This document shows positions 14,126 to 24,800 of a DNA stretch of 39,611 nucleotides, one piece after another (position 1 is the stretch's first letter; each line of letters opens with the position of its first letter). Origin of the DNA: a virus; the IMG/VR virus record IMGVR_UViG_3300049046_000072, positions 1-39,611 of that record; one strand, written 5' to 3'. The position numbers and the translations under genes are program-made. The notes beneath the pieces are model-generated. The model did not search any database. It saw nothing but the letters and a program-made list of their open reading frames with translations, and was not told the origin of the DNA.

Positions 14126-15126
14126 TGTCTACAACTTTTCCTAACACTATAGATCAGCTTACAAATCCATCGGCAACGGATTCGGTCGCTGTCGTAGACC
14201 ATGCCGCACAGCATGCTAACGCTAATGATGCGATTGAGGCCCTTGAAGCTAAGGTGGGAGTTGACGGATCGGCTGTAACTACGTCACACGACTACAAGTT
14301 AAGCGAAGTCACCGGAACAGACAAGGCTGTAAGCAAAACGGCAACCCAGACGCTTACAAACAAAACCCTCACGTCGCCTACCCTTACCACTCCGACAATC
14401 GCTTCTTTCGCAAACGCAACCCATACCCACGAGGACGCGGCAGGTGGCGGAACGCTAGATGAAGACGCACTCGCGCTTACTGACGTCACGACCAATAATG
14501 CTTCAGCAACCAAGCATGGCTTTCTTAAAAAACTGGAAAATACCGGAATAAAGTTTTTGCGAGATGACGGTACGTGGCAAACGCCTTCAGCCGGTACTTC
14601 AATGCTTACGACTATTCCTCATCCGAACGCGGCGATCGTTCAAAACAACGGTGCAAACGGTGGCGGCTCATTCAACCTTGCGATATCTACTAGCACGACA
14701 ATGCGGGTAGGTCAGATAATCGTACCTTTCGCAATCACGGCCAATAAAATTTCTTTCAGGTGTAACGGTGTATCGGTTGCGGGAACGGTTAAGGTATCCC
14801 TGTTCTCAGAGGACGGCCAAACGAGGTTATTTAGCGTGACTACCGCATCAATTTCAGCTTCAGGTGTGATTACAACTTCGCTTTCTGCGGTCGTCATTGC
14901 GGCTGGCGTCTACTACATAACAATTCTGCCCGTAAGCACGGCAAGTTTGGAAGTACTTACTTGGAATACCGATCTTGTGGATGCGGGCGATTTACGAAAT
15001 ATATCATCTGAACCCGTAATTGAAGGAACGGTAACAGTCACGGCGGACACCGTGCCCTCGACGATTACACCGGGAAGCATTACTTCGGCCGCCGCTAGAA
15101 CTCTTATAGTACGACTCGACAACTAA
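14125..15126 (+). CDS. Tail fibre/hinge protein
   Basis: 333 residues. N-terminal segment FPNTIDQLTNPSATDSVAVVDHAAQHANANDAIEALEAKVG is a recognisable phage fibre/hinge opening that anchors to the tail and is followed by a helical trimerisation region. The middle is Thr-rich repeats (TLTNKTLTSPTLTTPT), then a short HTH-EDAAGGG linker and a C-terminal beta-rich domain, likely the exposed tip. Expected role: adhesion or positioning of fibres. Confidence 0.8.
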   Translation: MSTTFPNTIDQLTNPSATDSVAVVDHAAQHANANDAIEALEAKVGVDGSAVTTSHDYKLSEVTGTDKAVSKTATQTLTNKTLTSPTLTTPTIASFANATHTHEDAAGGGTLDEDALALTDVTTNNASATKHGFLKKLENTGIKFLRDDGTWQTPSAGTSMLTTIPHPNAAIVQNNGANGGGSFNLAISTSTTMRVGQIIVPFAITANKISFRCNGVSVAGTVKVSLFSEDGQTRLFSVTTASISASGVITTSLSAVVIAAGVYYITILPVSTASLEVLTWNTDLVDAGDLRNISSEPVIEGTVTVTADTVPSTITPGSITSAAARTLIVRLDN

Positions 15127-15419
15127 TGGAACAGGAACTTACACAACTTAGACAAGAGGTAAAGGAACTTAAGGCTGAGATAAACAAGCTTCAAACCTCA
15201 TCCCTCATTCCCATTGCAGTTGAAAGGGCTTTTAAAGACAGGCTTAAGGGTATTTATGCGGCGGAATCTAGCACCGGTGCATATACCCAAGCAAATATCC
15301 GCAGGACCATAACCGTGAGTGCTACACCGCAAGACATTTCTGTATTAGAAGACCCGGCTGGATATATAAAGGTTCAATTTGGGACAGGCACGTATAAGTT
15401 GGCATATTTCAACGACTAA
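15126..15419 (+). CDS. Small coiled-coil tail protein (97 aa)
   Basis: Overlaps both neighbours (TAATG). The N-terminal 25 residues are a heptad coiled coil (LTQLRQEVKELKAEINKLQ). A beta-type C-terminus (RRTITVSATPQDISVLEDPAGYIKVQFG) follows. Likely a trimeric accessory of the fibre or a chaperone; family not identified. Confidence 0.68.
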   Translation: MEQELTQLRQEVKELKAEINKLQTSSLIPIAVERAFKDRLKGIYAAESSTGAYTQANIRRTITVSATPQDISVLEDPAGYIKVQFGTGTYKLAYFND

Positions 15420-17212
15420 TGAGAATACCTCGAAACAATCTATGGTTAAGAACGAGTAAAAGCGACATCATAGGCGATTTTGTCGGTACTAATTCAATTG
15501 ATTTTTATTCAAATAGGGGAGCAGTAAAAGTATCGCCTAGAACCATCGTAACCACCGACGATATTACCGATCTTGGCGTACCCGTAGGATTTTTAACGTT
15601 CGCTGACCAAAGCGGCGGCAACACGTATACGTGGTGCGTTGCAGGTTCCTATGTATTTAGGATGGTTTTTTCAAGCGGACATCAAACAGCCTTTGCTAAA
15701 GATGCAACAGCAAATACTCCTACAATTCTTTCTTCCGATGTTTCGGATATTGTTGCGTTCGGTAGGGATTACATGATTATCAGCAGTGCGACCGATATCC
15801 ATAAATTCACGGCTTCTTCAGGTGCATGGTCGGAAACAACTGGAACTCCTTACACAAGTAGTTCTGCTCATATACTTTGTGTGTACGGTTCACGAGTATA
15901 TGTATCTGATGTAGTTCCGTCGGGCGGCTCTGCGGGTATTTATGTAAAATCGTTTGTACCTTCAGACATAAATACGATAACCACATCAGGTTCAAATTCT
16001 CTAAACCTTGCTAACAGGGGCTATCCCGTTACTTTGATATCTACAATGAAGGCAACGTCTAGCCGTATTTGGATAGGTACGATCAATCAAGTGGAAAATG
16101 GCTGTAGGGTATTTGCATGGGACGGAGCAACCGCTAACGATCCTAACGAGGCGTATATCATTCCAGACGCAGCGGGAATCAATGCAATGATTATTAAAGA
16201 CGACTCACCTTGGGTAATAGATAACACAGGACGGCTTATGTACTTCAACGGCGGGTCATTTGTTGAAGCACCGAATGGCAGACTACCTGTAAAGCTGGGA
16301 AAAATGCTTAAAAATGCACTTTCTTCAGTAAACGACAGGTGGATTCACCCTAATGGCATTGGAATCGTCGACGGTAAAATTCGCATACTTATAAACAATG
16401 AATATGAGGACAACGAGGCTTCAATCGAAGAGTTCATGCCCTCTGGTTTGTATGAATATGATCCTGAAATAGGTTGGTATCATCTTGAACCATTATCTCT
16501 TTATACAAGCACTATTACTGACTACGGACAGAACAGGATTTCACGTGCGGGCGCTCTCTATGCTCACACAAGCCAGTCTTCACACGCATCAGCAAACGGC
16601 TCAATGCTTATGGGCGCACAGATATACTCTGATGCAACTACAACTAAAGAAGTAATCGCAATAGACGACCGAAACGACACCATACAAAAGTATGGCTATT
16701 TGGTTACTACAAAAATATTTAGCTCTCAGGTTCAGGATTTTTGGCAGAAACTTCACGTTCGATTTAAGAAGTTCTTGGATTCATCCGACAAGATAATTGT
16801 TAAGTACCGCACCGATGACCCCGCACCTGTCGAATACACGGGCACATGGACTTCAACTACCACGTTTACGGTTTCAGCCGACCTAAGCTCAAAAGTAGGT
16901 TACGAGGTGGAAGTTCTACAGGGCAAAGGAGGAGGCAAGTGTTCGCATATCTCTACCGCTTCATATTCAAACCCCACAACCACCATTACCGTTGATGAAA
17001 CATATACAGGATGCACGAGCGGCACGTTTAAATTCCGCATACAGAACTGGAAGAAAATCGGCGCATTGGCTAAACAAACTGTAAAAATCGATCAATTTAC
17101 CATAGGACAAAACGACCCTTGGATTCAATTCAAGGTTTGCATGCAGTTTACGGGCAAGGGAGAGGTTTATGACTTGCTTCTAGCAAAAACAACAAATCAA
17201 CCAATTAATTAA
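15419..17212 (+). CDS. Tail nozzle/beta-propeller-like tail protein
   Basis: 597 residues, beta-rich throughout, with repeated blade-like segments (YTWCVAGSYVFRMV, FGRDYMIISSATDIHKF, ILCVYGSRVYVSD, RIWIGTI, SPWVIDNTGRLMYFNG). Size and position after the connector suggest a tail tubular/nozzle protein as in podoviruses. The DDPAPVEYTGTW region starts a C-terminal beta domain. No enzymatic motif. Would form the end of the short tail that touches the cell. Confidence 0.72.
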   Translation: MRIPRNNLWLRTSKSDIIGDFVGTNSIDFYSNRGAVKVSPRTIVTTDDITDLGVPVGFLTFADQSGGNTYTWCVAGSYVFRMVFSSGHQTAFAKDATANTPTILSSDVSDIVAFGRDYMIISSATDIHKFTASSGAWSETTGTPYTSSSAHILCVYGSRVYVSDVVPSGGSAGIYVKSFVPSDINTITTSGSNSLNLANRGYPVTLISTMKATSSRIWIGTINQVENGCRVFAWDGATANDPNEAYIIPDAAGINAMIIKDDSPWVIDNTGRLMYFNGGSFVEAPNGRLPVKLGKMLKNALSSVNDRWIHPNGIGIVDGKIRILINNEYEDNEASIEEFMPSGLYEYDPEIGWYHLEPLSLYTSTITDYGQNRISRAGALYAHTSQSSHASANGSMLMGAQIYSDATTTKEVIAIDDRNDTIQKYGYLVTTKIFSSQVQDFWQKLHVRFKKFLDSSDKIIVKYRTDDPAPVEYTGTWTSTTTFTVSADLSSKVGYEVEVLQGKGGGKCSHISTASYSNPTTTITVDETYTGCTSGTFKFRIQNWKKIGALAKQTVKIDQFTIGQNDPWIQFKVCMQFTGKGEVYDLLLAKTTNQPIN

Positions 17213-18817
17213 ATGAATAACGATAACAAAATAGGTGGAGCAGTAAGAGAGGAAGTGGTAAACGGGAAAATACAAACAACCCCGCTTGCACCGCCTGTAC
17301 AAAATTCACAAATTGGTGGGGCATTTACAAATACGGGCATAATCTCACGCAACGGCACTGATCCAATCACGCCGCAGGATTTGCAGTCTACGCCATCCCT
17401 TAAACTGCCGGAAGTCACGCAATCTACCACAGCAGAAGGCATAACCGGAATGACCGAGGGCATGGCTAAGGCCAACAACAACGAGCTAAGTAAGCTTGAA
17501 TCCCAGAAAAATGAATCGCAAAACGACCTTAAAGGGCTTTATGACGAGCTATATGACACGCAGAATAAGCAGTTAAAGATGGAAGAGGAGGCTAAAATCG
17601 CCCAGAAAACCCAGTCACTTACCGACGTCACGAATAAACTAGAAGCCTCTCAAAGGGCGCAGAATAATGAATTGAGGGCTTTAGACGGCCTTGGTTTGAC
17701 AGACGTTCAGAAAGCTCAACAGTCTAAAGAAATAAACCGCCGATATGCGTTCGAACAGGCAGATCTCGCCCTTATTCAAAGCGCGGCAAATAGAGACTTG
17801 GATACTGCTCAAGGTATTATTGACCGAAAAATAGCACTTAAAACACAAGGTATTAAAGATCGCCTAGAATATGCAAAGTTTGTCTATCAGGAAAATAAAG
17901 ATCTCTTTACCAAGGAGGAAGATCGACAGTTCCAGGCTAAGACAAAAGAACTCGATAGAAAACTTGCAAAGGAAACAGCATTTGAGGAACAAAAAGGAAA
18001 ACTCCAACTGGAAGCATTAAAGGACGGAAATATAGGTTTGTTCAATGCAATTGGAAAGGCAACCGATTCAAAGGGTCTTACAAATATTGTTTATACCAAT
18101 ACTATTCCAGCTGATGGTAAGACAAGAGCACAAACAATCGCTGAATCAATATTTCAAGGAAACAGTGGCCTAGAAATTTCAGAACTTCCGATTGCACAGA
18201 GGGCAGAGGTGGCAGCCGAGCTTAATAAGCTTAAACAAGCGGCATTGAACTCAGGTGACATTACTGGTGTGATCAAGGCTAGCGCAGGAGGTAAAGCCGT
18301 AAGTGATTCATTCACTCAATCGTTTGAGAAAGCTCTTAATGTGATAGGTCAGATCGATGAACTTAAAACAGCACTCACTGGGGAAAAAACCGGGCCAATC
18401 TGGGGCACTATCCGTTCAGCCAATCCTTACGATGTAAAGGCACAGCAAATTAAGGCTCAACTTCAAGCTCTCGTTCCTAACTTGGCACGAGGTATTTATG
18501 GTGAAGTCGGTGTACTTACTGATAATGATGTTCAACTCTATGCAAGAACTCTTGCCAACTTGAAAAGCACTGAAGAAGTAAACGATGCAATTATGGGAAT
18601 CACTATAAAATCTGTTCAACGATCACTCGAAAATAAGATAAAAACCCAGGCTGGTTTTGGTCGAGATGTAAGCGGCATTCTCTCGACTTACGAAGATGTT
18701 AAATCTCTAGCTGATACATTACTTGCACCTGCCAATAAGCAGACCTATAGCGGAATAGTATTACCCCCTGGATCAAATACACCTTCAACTTATCAAGGTA
18801 TATCTTTGCCAAACTAA
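17213..18817 (+). CDS. Large coiled-coil internal/ejection-type protein
   Basis: 534 residues. A disordered Pro/Thr-rich N-terminus (about 1-80) is followed by a long Gln/Lys/Glu-rich coiled coil (about 90-270), an alpha-helical body, and a C-terminal Pro/Gly-rich tail (YSGIVLPPGSNTPSTYQGISLP) with a near-repeat YxGIxLP. The layout suits podovirus internal or ejection proteins stored in the head and released at infection. No lysozyme motif visible. Function inferred from composition and position. Confidence 0.65.
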   Translation: MNNDNKIGGAVREEVVNGKIQTTPLAPPVQNSQIGGAFTNTGIISRNGTDPITPQDLQSTPSLKLPEVTQSTTAEGITGMTEGMAKANNNELSKLESQKNESQNDLKGLYDELYDTQNKQLKMEEEAKIAQKTQSLTDVTNKLEASQRAQNNELRALDGLGLTDVQKAQQSKEINRRYAFEQADLALIQSAANRDLDTAQGIIDRKIALKTQGIKDRLEYAKFVYQENKDLFTKEEDRQFQAKTKELDRKLAKETAFEEQKGKLQLEALKDGNIGLFNAIGKATDSKGLTNIVYTNTIPADGKTRAQTIAESIFQGNSGLEISELPIAQRAEVAAELNKLKQAALNSGDITGVIKASAGGKAVSDSFTQSFEKALNVIGQIDELKTALTGEKTGPIWGTIRSANPYDVKAQQIKAQLQALVPNLARGIYGEVGVLTDNDVQLYARTLANLKSTEEVNDAIMGITIKSVQRSLENKIKTQAGFGRDVSGILSTYEDVKSLADTLLAPANKQTYSGIVLPPGSNTPSTYQGISLPN

Positions 18818-20238
18818 TGGATAAACTTACGCCAAAACTTACAGAAGAGCAATTGAAACAGAATATTGATGCTTTGTTTAAGGCCGGAAAACAAGCAAAG
18901 GATATTCAAACGTATGTAAATAATTATAGACGAGATACCTCGGGTGCATTTGTAATTGGTTCCTCTGAACCTCAAGAACCAGCTTCGAAAACTCCGGATT
19001 TTGTAGCAACTGTATCACCATTAGCCACTGGTGGTAACTCAGGTCAGAAAGCACTAGATGCAGCTTCAGGACTTCTACAAAAATTGCCTGGGAATCAATT
19101 AGGTAGAGCAGTGGGAACTTCTGTAGATTCACTTGTTGGTTTAGCAACAGGTGACATGCAAAGATTTGAGTCCAGCGCACAACAGAATAAAGAAGAAATG
19201 GGTAAAACCGTTGGTGATGTTGGAAAAATAGTATCAACTTTAGGTTCTTTAGTAGTCAATCCAGCTCAAAGTATATTAGGGAAAAGTGCACAATTTGGAG
19301 CAACGGGCGTACTCGGTGGGGCTTCACAGGCAGCTTCTGAAGGTGGAGATTTAAAGCAAGTTGTTGAATCAGGGGCAAAAGGGGCAGTTACAGGAGCTAT
19401 AACTGGTGCAGCTTTTGGGCTAGCAGAGAAAGGTATTAAAACTTTTGCTGACCTTGTTGGTAAAACCGGGGATAAAATTCAAACCTCAGTAATTAAGCCT
19501 ACACAAGCTGATATCAAAGATGGTTTCTCGATTGATACAGTAAAAAAATATAACCTTGGTGGCTCTCTAAAACAATCATTTGAAAAAACTGACCTCAAAC
19601 TTGATGAGCTATCAAAAAAATTAAATGAAAAGCTAACAAATACAAATTCAACAATTGACTTGAATTTAATCTACGAAAAAACAGCAAAAAGACTACTTGG
19701 TAATAAATTAGAAAACTTTGGATCAAATACACAAATGGAGGGTGCCATAGAAAAACTCAGAAACGAAATTTCTTCGGTATCTGGTCAAAATGGGCTTGTG
19801 TCTATTCCTGAGGCTCAATTAGTCAAGCGAGCCTCAGGGCATTTTGGGGCATGGACATATGGTGTACCCACTCCCGAGGCAACAGCGAGCCAAAAGGTCT
19901 ATAACACTTTTTATAATGAGTTAAAAACTGCAATTGAAGAAGGAAGCCCGGATGGAGTAAAGGCTATAAATAAGGAAATATCAAATCTTATCCCAGTAAT
20001 GAATGCGCTTATTAGAAGGATTCCTGTCGCAGAAAGAAATTCAGCAATTTCACTCACTGACATTATAACTCTGTCGGCAGCTTCATTAGAACCTCGTGCA
20101 TTAGCCTTAAGTCTTGCGAATTTCGCTTCAAAGTCAGGAAGAGTCGGCGCATTACTTGGAAAAGCACCAAAAGCAGGGGACACAGTTAAAAAAGGAATAG
20201 AAAGTTTAGAACCGATAGTTAGGAGTCAAATCAAATAA
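18817..20238 (+). CDS. Probable membrane-interacting ejection protein
   Basis: 473 residues. A charged N-terminal domain is followed by Gly/Ala-rich hydrophobic stretches around residues 135-205 (SLVVNPAQSILGKSAQFGATGVLGG and GAKGAVTGAITGAAFGLAEKG) that can cross or perturb a membrane. Helical/charged parts follow, then a final Ala/Leu-rich segment. The gene is more A/T-rich than the upstream structural genes. Last gene of the long head-tail operon. Role inferred: channel through the cell envelope during DNA entry. Confidence 0.6.
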   Translation: MDKLTPKLTEEQLKQNIDALFKAGKQAKDIQTYVNNYRRDTSGAFVIGSSEPQEPASKTPDFVATVSPLATGGNSGQKALDAASGLLQKLPGNQLGRAVGTSVDSLVGLATGDMQRFESSAQQNKEEMGKTVGDVGKIVSTLGSLVVNPAQSILGKSAQFGATGVLGGASQAASEGGDLKQVVESGAKGAVTGAITGAAFGLAEKGIKTFADLVGKTGDKIQTSVIKPTQADIKDGFSIDTVKKYNLGGSLKQSFEKTDLKLDELSKKLNEKLTNTNSTIDLNLIYEKTAKRLLGNKLENFGSNTQMEGAIEKLRNEISSVSGQNGLVSIPEAQLVKRASGHFGAWTYGVPTPEATASQKVYNTFYNELKTAIEEGSPDGVKAINKEISNLIPVMNALIRRIPVAERNSAISLTDIITLSAASLEPRALALSLANFASKSGRVGALLGKAPKAGDTVKKGIESLEPIVRSQIK

Positions 20239-20319
20239 TTATAAATCAGCCTCAGATTTGCCAGCAAAAAACCAGTAAATAGTGAGGACAATAATTATAA
20301 AGATGGCAGTGTAAACCAT
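20239..20319 (-). CDS. Possible 26-aa membrane peptide, minus strand
   Basis: Minus-strand ORF downstream of the inverted gene at 20357-20947 and on the same strand. The product is essentially one hydrophobic helix (VYTAIFIIIVLTIYWFFAG) with a short charged end. No clear ribosome-binding site. It ends exactly at the + strand stop region of the ejection gene. Could be real, or chance hydrophobic reading of an A/T-rich gap. Confidence 0.3.
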   Translation of the reverse strand: MVYTAIFIIIVLTIYWFFAGKSEADL

Positions 20320-20356
20320 AAGTCCGTAATGACGTTAAACTAAGTTCATTAAAAAT

Positions 20357-20947
20357 TTATTGGCATTGAATCCTTAAGACAGCCCTCGTGGAACTCGCAG
20401 TTTCAATTGCAGCCGCGAGATCAACATTGTACTTGTCCTTAATGCTTTGAATCTTGGACTTCATTTCATCAGTCAATTCAAACTGAGAATAGTAGTCCAT
20501 ATCCTCTGCATACTTCTGCTTCACCGCAGCAAGGGTAGAAGTCGCCTTGTCGTAAGCAGGGAAGTAAGCCAAACAGCCCTTTGTGTCCTTTCTTTGAGGC
20601 TCACCTGATACTACGACCTTTGTCTCTACTTTGGCTTCAACCTTAGTTTCGACCGGACACCTTAGAGATTTGGCCTCGGCAAGTTGTTTCTTTAGTGAAG
20701 CAATCTCAGCAAGTAGATCAGGATTATCCCTATATTCCGTTTTGGTTACTACTTTCTCAACTTCTTTCACCACTTCTACGGGAACTTCCTTGATTACCTC
20801 GATAACGGACGAAGAAGCGTTTACGGTGGCTGACTGGGAAACAGTGGCGGAATTAGACCATGAAAACGGATTCCACCAAGCCGCATCTGCCAATAAAGGG
20901 CTTAACAAAGCCATTAAAACGAATAACGCAAATAAGGATTTATTCAT
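20357..20947 (-). CDS. Secreted coiled-coil protein, inverted cargo gene (moron)
   Basis: The main well-supported gene on the minus strand. I use the ATG at 20947 because an in-frame TTG at 20983 lies in the promoter. 196 residues: Sec signal peptide at 1-22 (SLFALFVLMALLSPLLADA), then AWWNPFSWSN, a Val/Glu-rich spacer, a coiled coil (SLKKQLAEAKS), a second acidic-basic segment and a helical C-terminus with Cys. The WWNPF(S/T)W opening is one I associate with Parcubacteria envelope proteins, so it is a host clue and likely a lysogeny- or surface-related cargo gene. Confidence 0.8.
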   Translation of the reverse strand: MNKSLFALFVLMALLSPLLADAAWWNPFSWSNSATVSQSATVNASSSVIEVIKEVPVEVVKEVEKVVTKTEYRDNPDLLAEIASLKKQLAEAKSLRCPVETKVEAKVETKVVVSGEPQRKDTKGCLAYFPAYDKATSTLAAVKQKYAEDMDYYSQFELTDEMKSKIQSIKDKYNVDLAAAIETASSTRAVLRIQCQ

Positions 20948-20957
20948 ATACCTTAAC

Positions 20958-20983
20958 ACTATACCCAATAAATAATTAGTCAA
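20958..20983 (-). promoter_or_regulatory. Candidate promoter for the inverted gene
   Basis: On the minus strand: TTGACT (20983-20978) and TATAGT (20963-20958), with a short 14-bp spacer, or TAGTGT (20961-20956) with 16 bp. AAGG lies just before the ATG at 20947. A near DnaA box (CTATCCACA, 20990-20998) adjoins it. Spacing is imperfect, so confidence is moderate to low. Confidence 0.4.
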
Positions 20984-20997
20984 CGAACCCTATCCAC

Positions 20998-21807
20998 ATG
21001 GACAAAAGCACACAATTACAAAAGTTAATAGAAGCAGCCAACCAACCTTACGCAAAATTAGACGAGGTTGTTCCGCTTATCCGCCACCTCATAAAAGAAA
21101 TACAGAAATCTAAGGGCGTCGCCGAATGTGCGGCTCACGACATTGTGGACAGGGAGATAAAAGAAGCCAAGAAATTCATAAAAGAAGTTGCCGCCCAAAT
21201 CAAACTTAAAAAAGGGGAAAAAGGAGACAAGGGTGATCGTGGCAGTGACGGTAATGACGGTAAGGACGGCAAAGACGGGGAGAAGGGCGATAAAGGCGAC
21301 AAGGGCTTAGACGGAAAGGACGGCTCACCTGACACCGGAGAAAACATAATTGACAAGATAAACGACCTGCCAACCGACGACGAAAGCAAAAAAATCGACA
21401 TCGCCCACATAAAGGGAATCAAACAGGACAAAAAAGGTGTTTCGTTTGTGTCAGGACCAAGGGGAATTGATATCTACGTTGACGGTACGCTTAAAGGCCA
21501 CTCCCAGTACATAAACTTTATTGCAGGTACAAATATATCAATTACCCACAACGCAGTCGGAGAGAGAAACGACATAACCATTTCAAGTTCAGGTGGAGTG
21601 GGCGGATCGTTTACGGTCCTTACCGCCACGGGCACGGTAGACGATTCAAACGCAACCTTCACCTTCACTGACGAGCCTCAGCTAGTAGTCATTAACGGTG
21701 CGGCTTATGCCCCGACAGGTGGAGCAATTACGTGGTCATACAACGCAGGAACGGTAACGCTTTCAAGTGCGGTGGGAACTGGGGGAAATATTTACGCAAT
21801 GAAATAA
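20998..21807 (+). CDS. Collagen-like tail fibre protein
   Basis: 269 residues. N-terminal helical domain (1-70), then about 13 Gly-X-X triplets at residues 75-113 rich in Lys/Asp (GEKGDKGDRGSDG...), a collagen-like trimer, followed by a helix/linker and a C-terminal beta domain (FVSGPRGIDIYVDGT, TFTFTDEPQLVVINGAAY), a likely receptor-binding or capping domain. Probably trimeric. It opens the second fibre module, immediately followed by the giant repeat protein. Confidence 0.82.
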   Translation: MDKSTQLQKLIEAANQPYAKLDEVVPLIRHLIKEIQKSKGVAECAAHDIVDREIKEAKKFIKEVAAQIKLKKGEKGDKGDRGSDGNDGKDGKDGEKGDKGDKGLDGKDGSPDTGENIIDKINDLPTDDESKKIDIAHIKGIKQDKKGVSFVSGPRGIDIYVDGTLKGHSQYINFIAGTNISITHNAVGERNDITISSSGGVGGSFTVLTATGTVDDSNATFTFTDEPQLVVINGAAYAPTGGAITWSYNAGTVTLSSAVGTGGNIYAMK

Positions 21808-21809
21808 AC

Positions 21810-24800
21810 ATGAAAAAACTCTTAATCACACTTATAGCTTTCTTAATACCGCTTGGCGCATCAGCCCAGCTTACGGTAACGCAGGGCGGAACGGGACTTA
21901 ACACTTCAAGCCCGTATACCTTTATCATGGGCAACAATCCGTTAAGGCTCATTGCGTCATCTTCTCCCACGGCTGGCTGGTTTACCGCCACTGATACGAC
22001 GGCCACTTCAACTTTCCCAAATTTACATATACTTACTAATCTTTTTAAATTAGGAAATTCAGGGTGTGCGGAATGGTCAGGCGGCTATCTTACCGCAACG
22101 GGTATTTCATGCGGCACGGGTTCAGGTTTCTCAACGACTTCATCTAACTACTGGGCTTCGCAGGGGCTTGGATTCTCTACCACTTCGGCTACTTACTTTG
22201 TCCATTCATCGACAACGATTCCGAAACTCTACTCGTCAAATACCTTCACGAATAACAACACCTTTAACGCACAGGTAAACATCGCTAATGATACCGCCTT
22301 GGAGTTTGCAGGTGGCGGCGGGGGCAATGCTTCACAGGTTAAAACAGGTTCAGACGGATCGTGGCTTTGGGATACTGGAGGCAATGAAAACTTTAGGGTA
22401 GACCTTGGTGACGCGTCAGGCTCGAACTTCTTTGACTTCACTAACTCAAGTTTTGCCAACTCGGTAATCAAGTTCTATTCAGACGGACAAGTACTTGTAA
22501 CAGGATCAACTTCGCTTAGAAACTTTACGGGTATAAACGCAACGACCACAAACGCCACTTCAACTAATTTGTATGTAACCAATACGGTTAGAGGTGCAGG
22601 TCTTACTTCATGCTCAGGCTCGTCAGACAAGCTCATATGGAACTCGTCAACGGGTCAATTTGGCTGCGGGGCGGACGCAGGTGCGGGGGGCGGAATCACG
22701 GCATTATACGCTCAGTATTCAAACGCTCAGACAGGCTCGTCTCAGGTATTCGCGACCTCGACAGACACCAACGTGACGCTTACGATCGGTTCATCGGGAG
22801 ACACACACACCTTTACGCCTGGCTGGACTGGCACGTTGGCGGCTTCACGGGGTGGTACTTCGATTTCAAATCCTTCGGCGGCTAGCGTACTGGTAGGTTC
22901 ATATGCAGGGGGAGGCTGGCAGCAAATTGCCACTTCATCGCTTGGGCTAAAGACGACAAACGTGGCCGAGGGAACAAACCTCTATTACACGGATGCACGG
23001 GTTCTAACCTACCTCGATACGCTTCCTAAAGGCTATTACTATTCGACAACCTCACAGGATTACTACAACTCGCAGTACAGAGACTGGCAGGTAAACTCAT
23101 TCGGGGCTTTGGTTCCAACTTCTACGCGGGGTGTATACATGACGGCTTCTTCAACCATTCAAAACCTCAACACCATAAACGGAACGACCACTAATGCCAC
23201 AACCACGAATCTAACCATATCCTCTTTAACTTCTGAACTTCTCAAAGTAGACGGAAACGGAAAAGTTCTTGAAGCCGTTGCCGATACTGATTACCAAGTT
23301 CCGCTTACATTCGGAGACGGACTCACTCGAACAGCTAACGATATAGATTTTGACGGCGGTGCAACCCCTTCGGGCGATCTTGGCGGCACATGGGCTTCAC
23401 CTTCGGTAACTGATGATTCCCACGCTCACACAGGGGCTACGCTTTCAGGTATAGACGTTTCGGCAGATACCAACCTTACTGCAGGAACAGGAATCACTCT
23501 AACTAACGACGACCTAAGCATTGATACCTCTCAAAACATAGCAACTCTCTCAAATCTCACCTCAAACGGCTTCGTAAAAACCTCTGGGGGCAACGGAACG
23601 CTCTCGGTTGATACCAATACCTACCTTACCGGCAATCAGACCATAACCCTTTCCGGTGTAGTTTCAGGCTCAGGGGCAACGTCAATCACCACTTCGTATT
23701 CGGGGGTTGATCCGAGGGCATGGAACGTAGTAGGCGGTGCTTTGACTCCAACTACCACGACGTATGGAATACTCGTAAACAACGCGTCTTCGACTATTAC
23801 GAACCTCGACTCAATCAACTCGACTTCAACTAACGCTACGTCTACCACTCTTTACGTTTCAGGCCAAACACGCCTTGCTTCTCTTACGGGGCTACTCAAG
23901 GCTTCAACGGGTGTCGTCACCACGGCGGTTTCAGGCACGGACTACTCAAACTTTGGTTCTTCGGTAGGCCCTACGGAACTTCAATCAACCGACTTCGGAG
24001 ACTTTACGTGTAACGGCACGACATGCTCGCTTGATACAACGTACGCGTTGGCTTCAAGGAACATAAACACTACTTATCCATTGCAAGGCGGCGGAAACCT
24101 CACATCGGACAGGACGTTTAGCTTGGCTTTTGGCACAACCACCGATAACACATGGTCAGGTGCTAACATGTTTACCAACGCAACGAATACGATAGTAAAT
24201 CTTACGACTTCGCTTGGAACGACAACCCATTCAACCTCTACATCGCTTTTTGCAACCACGGCTTCTACTTCGGTACTTTACGGTGCAGGGCTTGCAGACT
24301 GCGACACGGGTGCTTCTTCTAAGCTCTTATGGGACGCAACGACGGGTAAATTCTCATGCGGAACGGATCAGACGGGTGGCGGTGCTTCCTTCGGCCAATC
24401 TTGGGAGATAGCCAACGGTGCATTAAGTCCAACCACTACTTTAGGAATAGGAGTATATGCATCATCTACTATAGGTGCGGGGACAAGAGCTACAGGACTC
24501 ACAATATCAGGCGGTGCTACTACCACAGGGCCAGCGGTATTCCAAGAGGGTATCTATGACAATTATGGATATATTCTATCGTCAGATGCACTGCCAACTA
24601 TTGAACTTTTTGAAACTGATTCAGGTGAATCAGGAACTTTGGTTATGTCTGGTGGTAATTTGCAAATAAACGCAGGTACACAATCAGACGACTATATTCG
24701 CTTCATGGACGACATCGAGCTTAATGGTGTTTCAATTGTAGGATCGCTACTCCCACTTACAGGAGATTCATTTAATCTCGGTTCTGAATTAACCCCTTGG

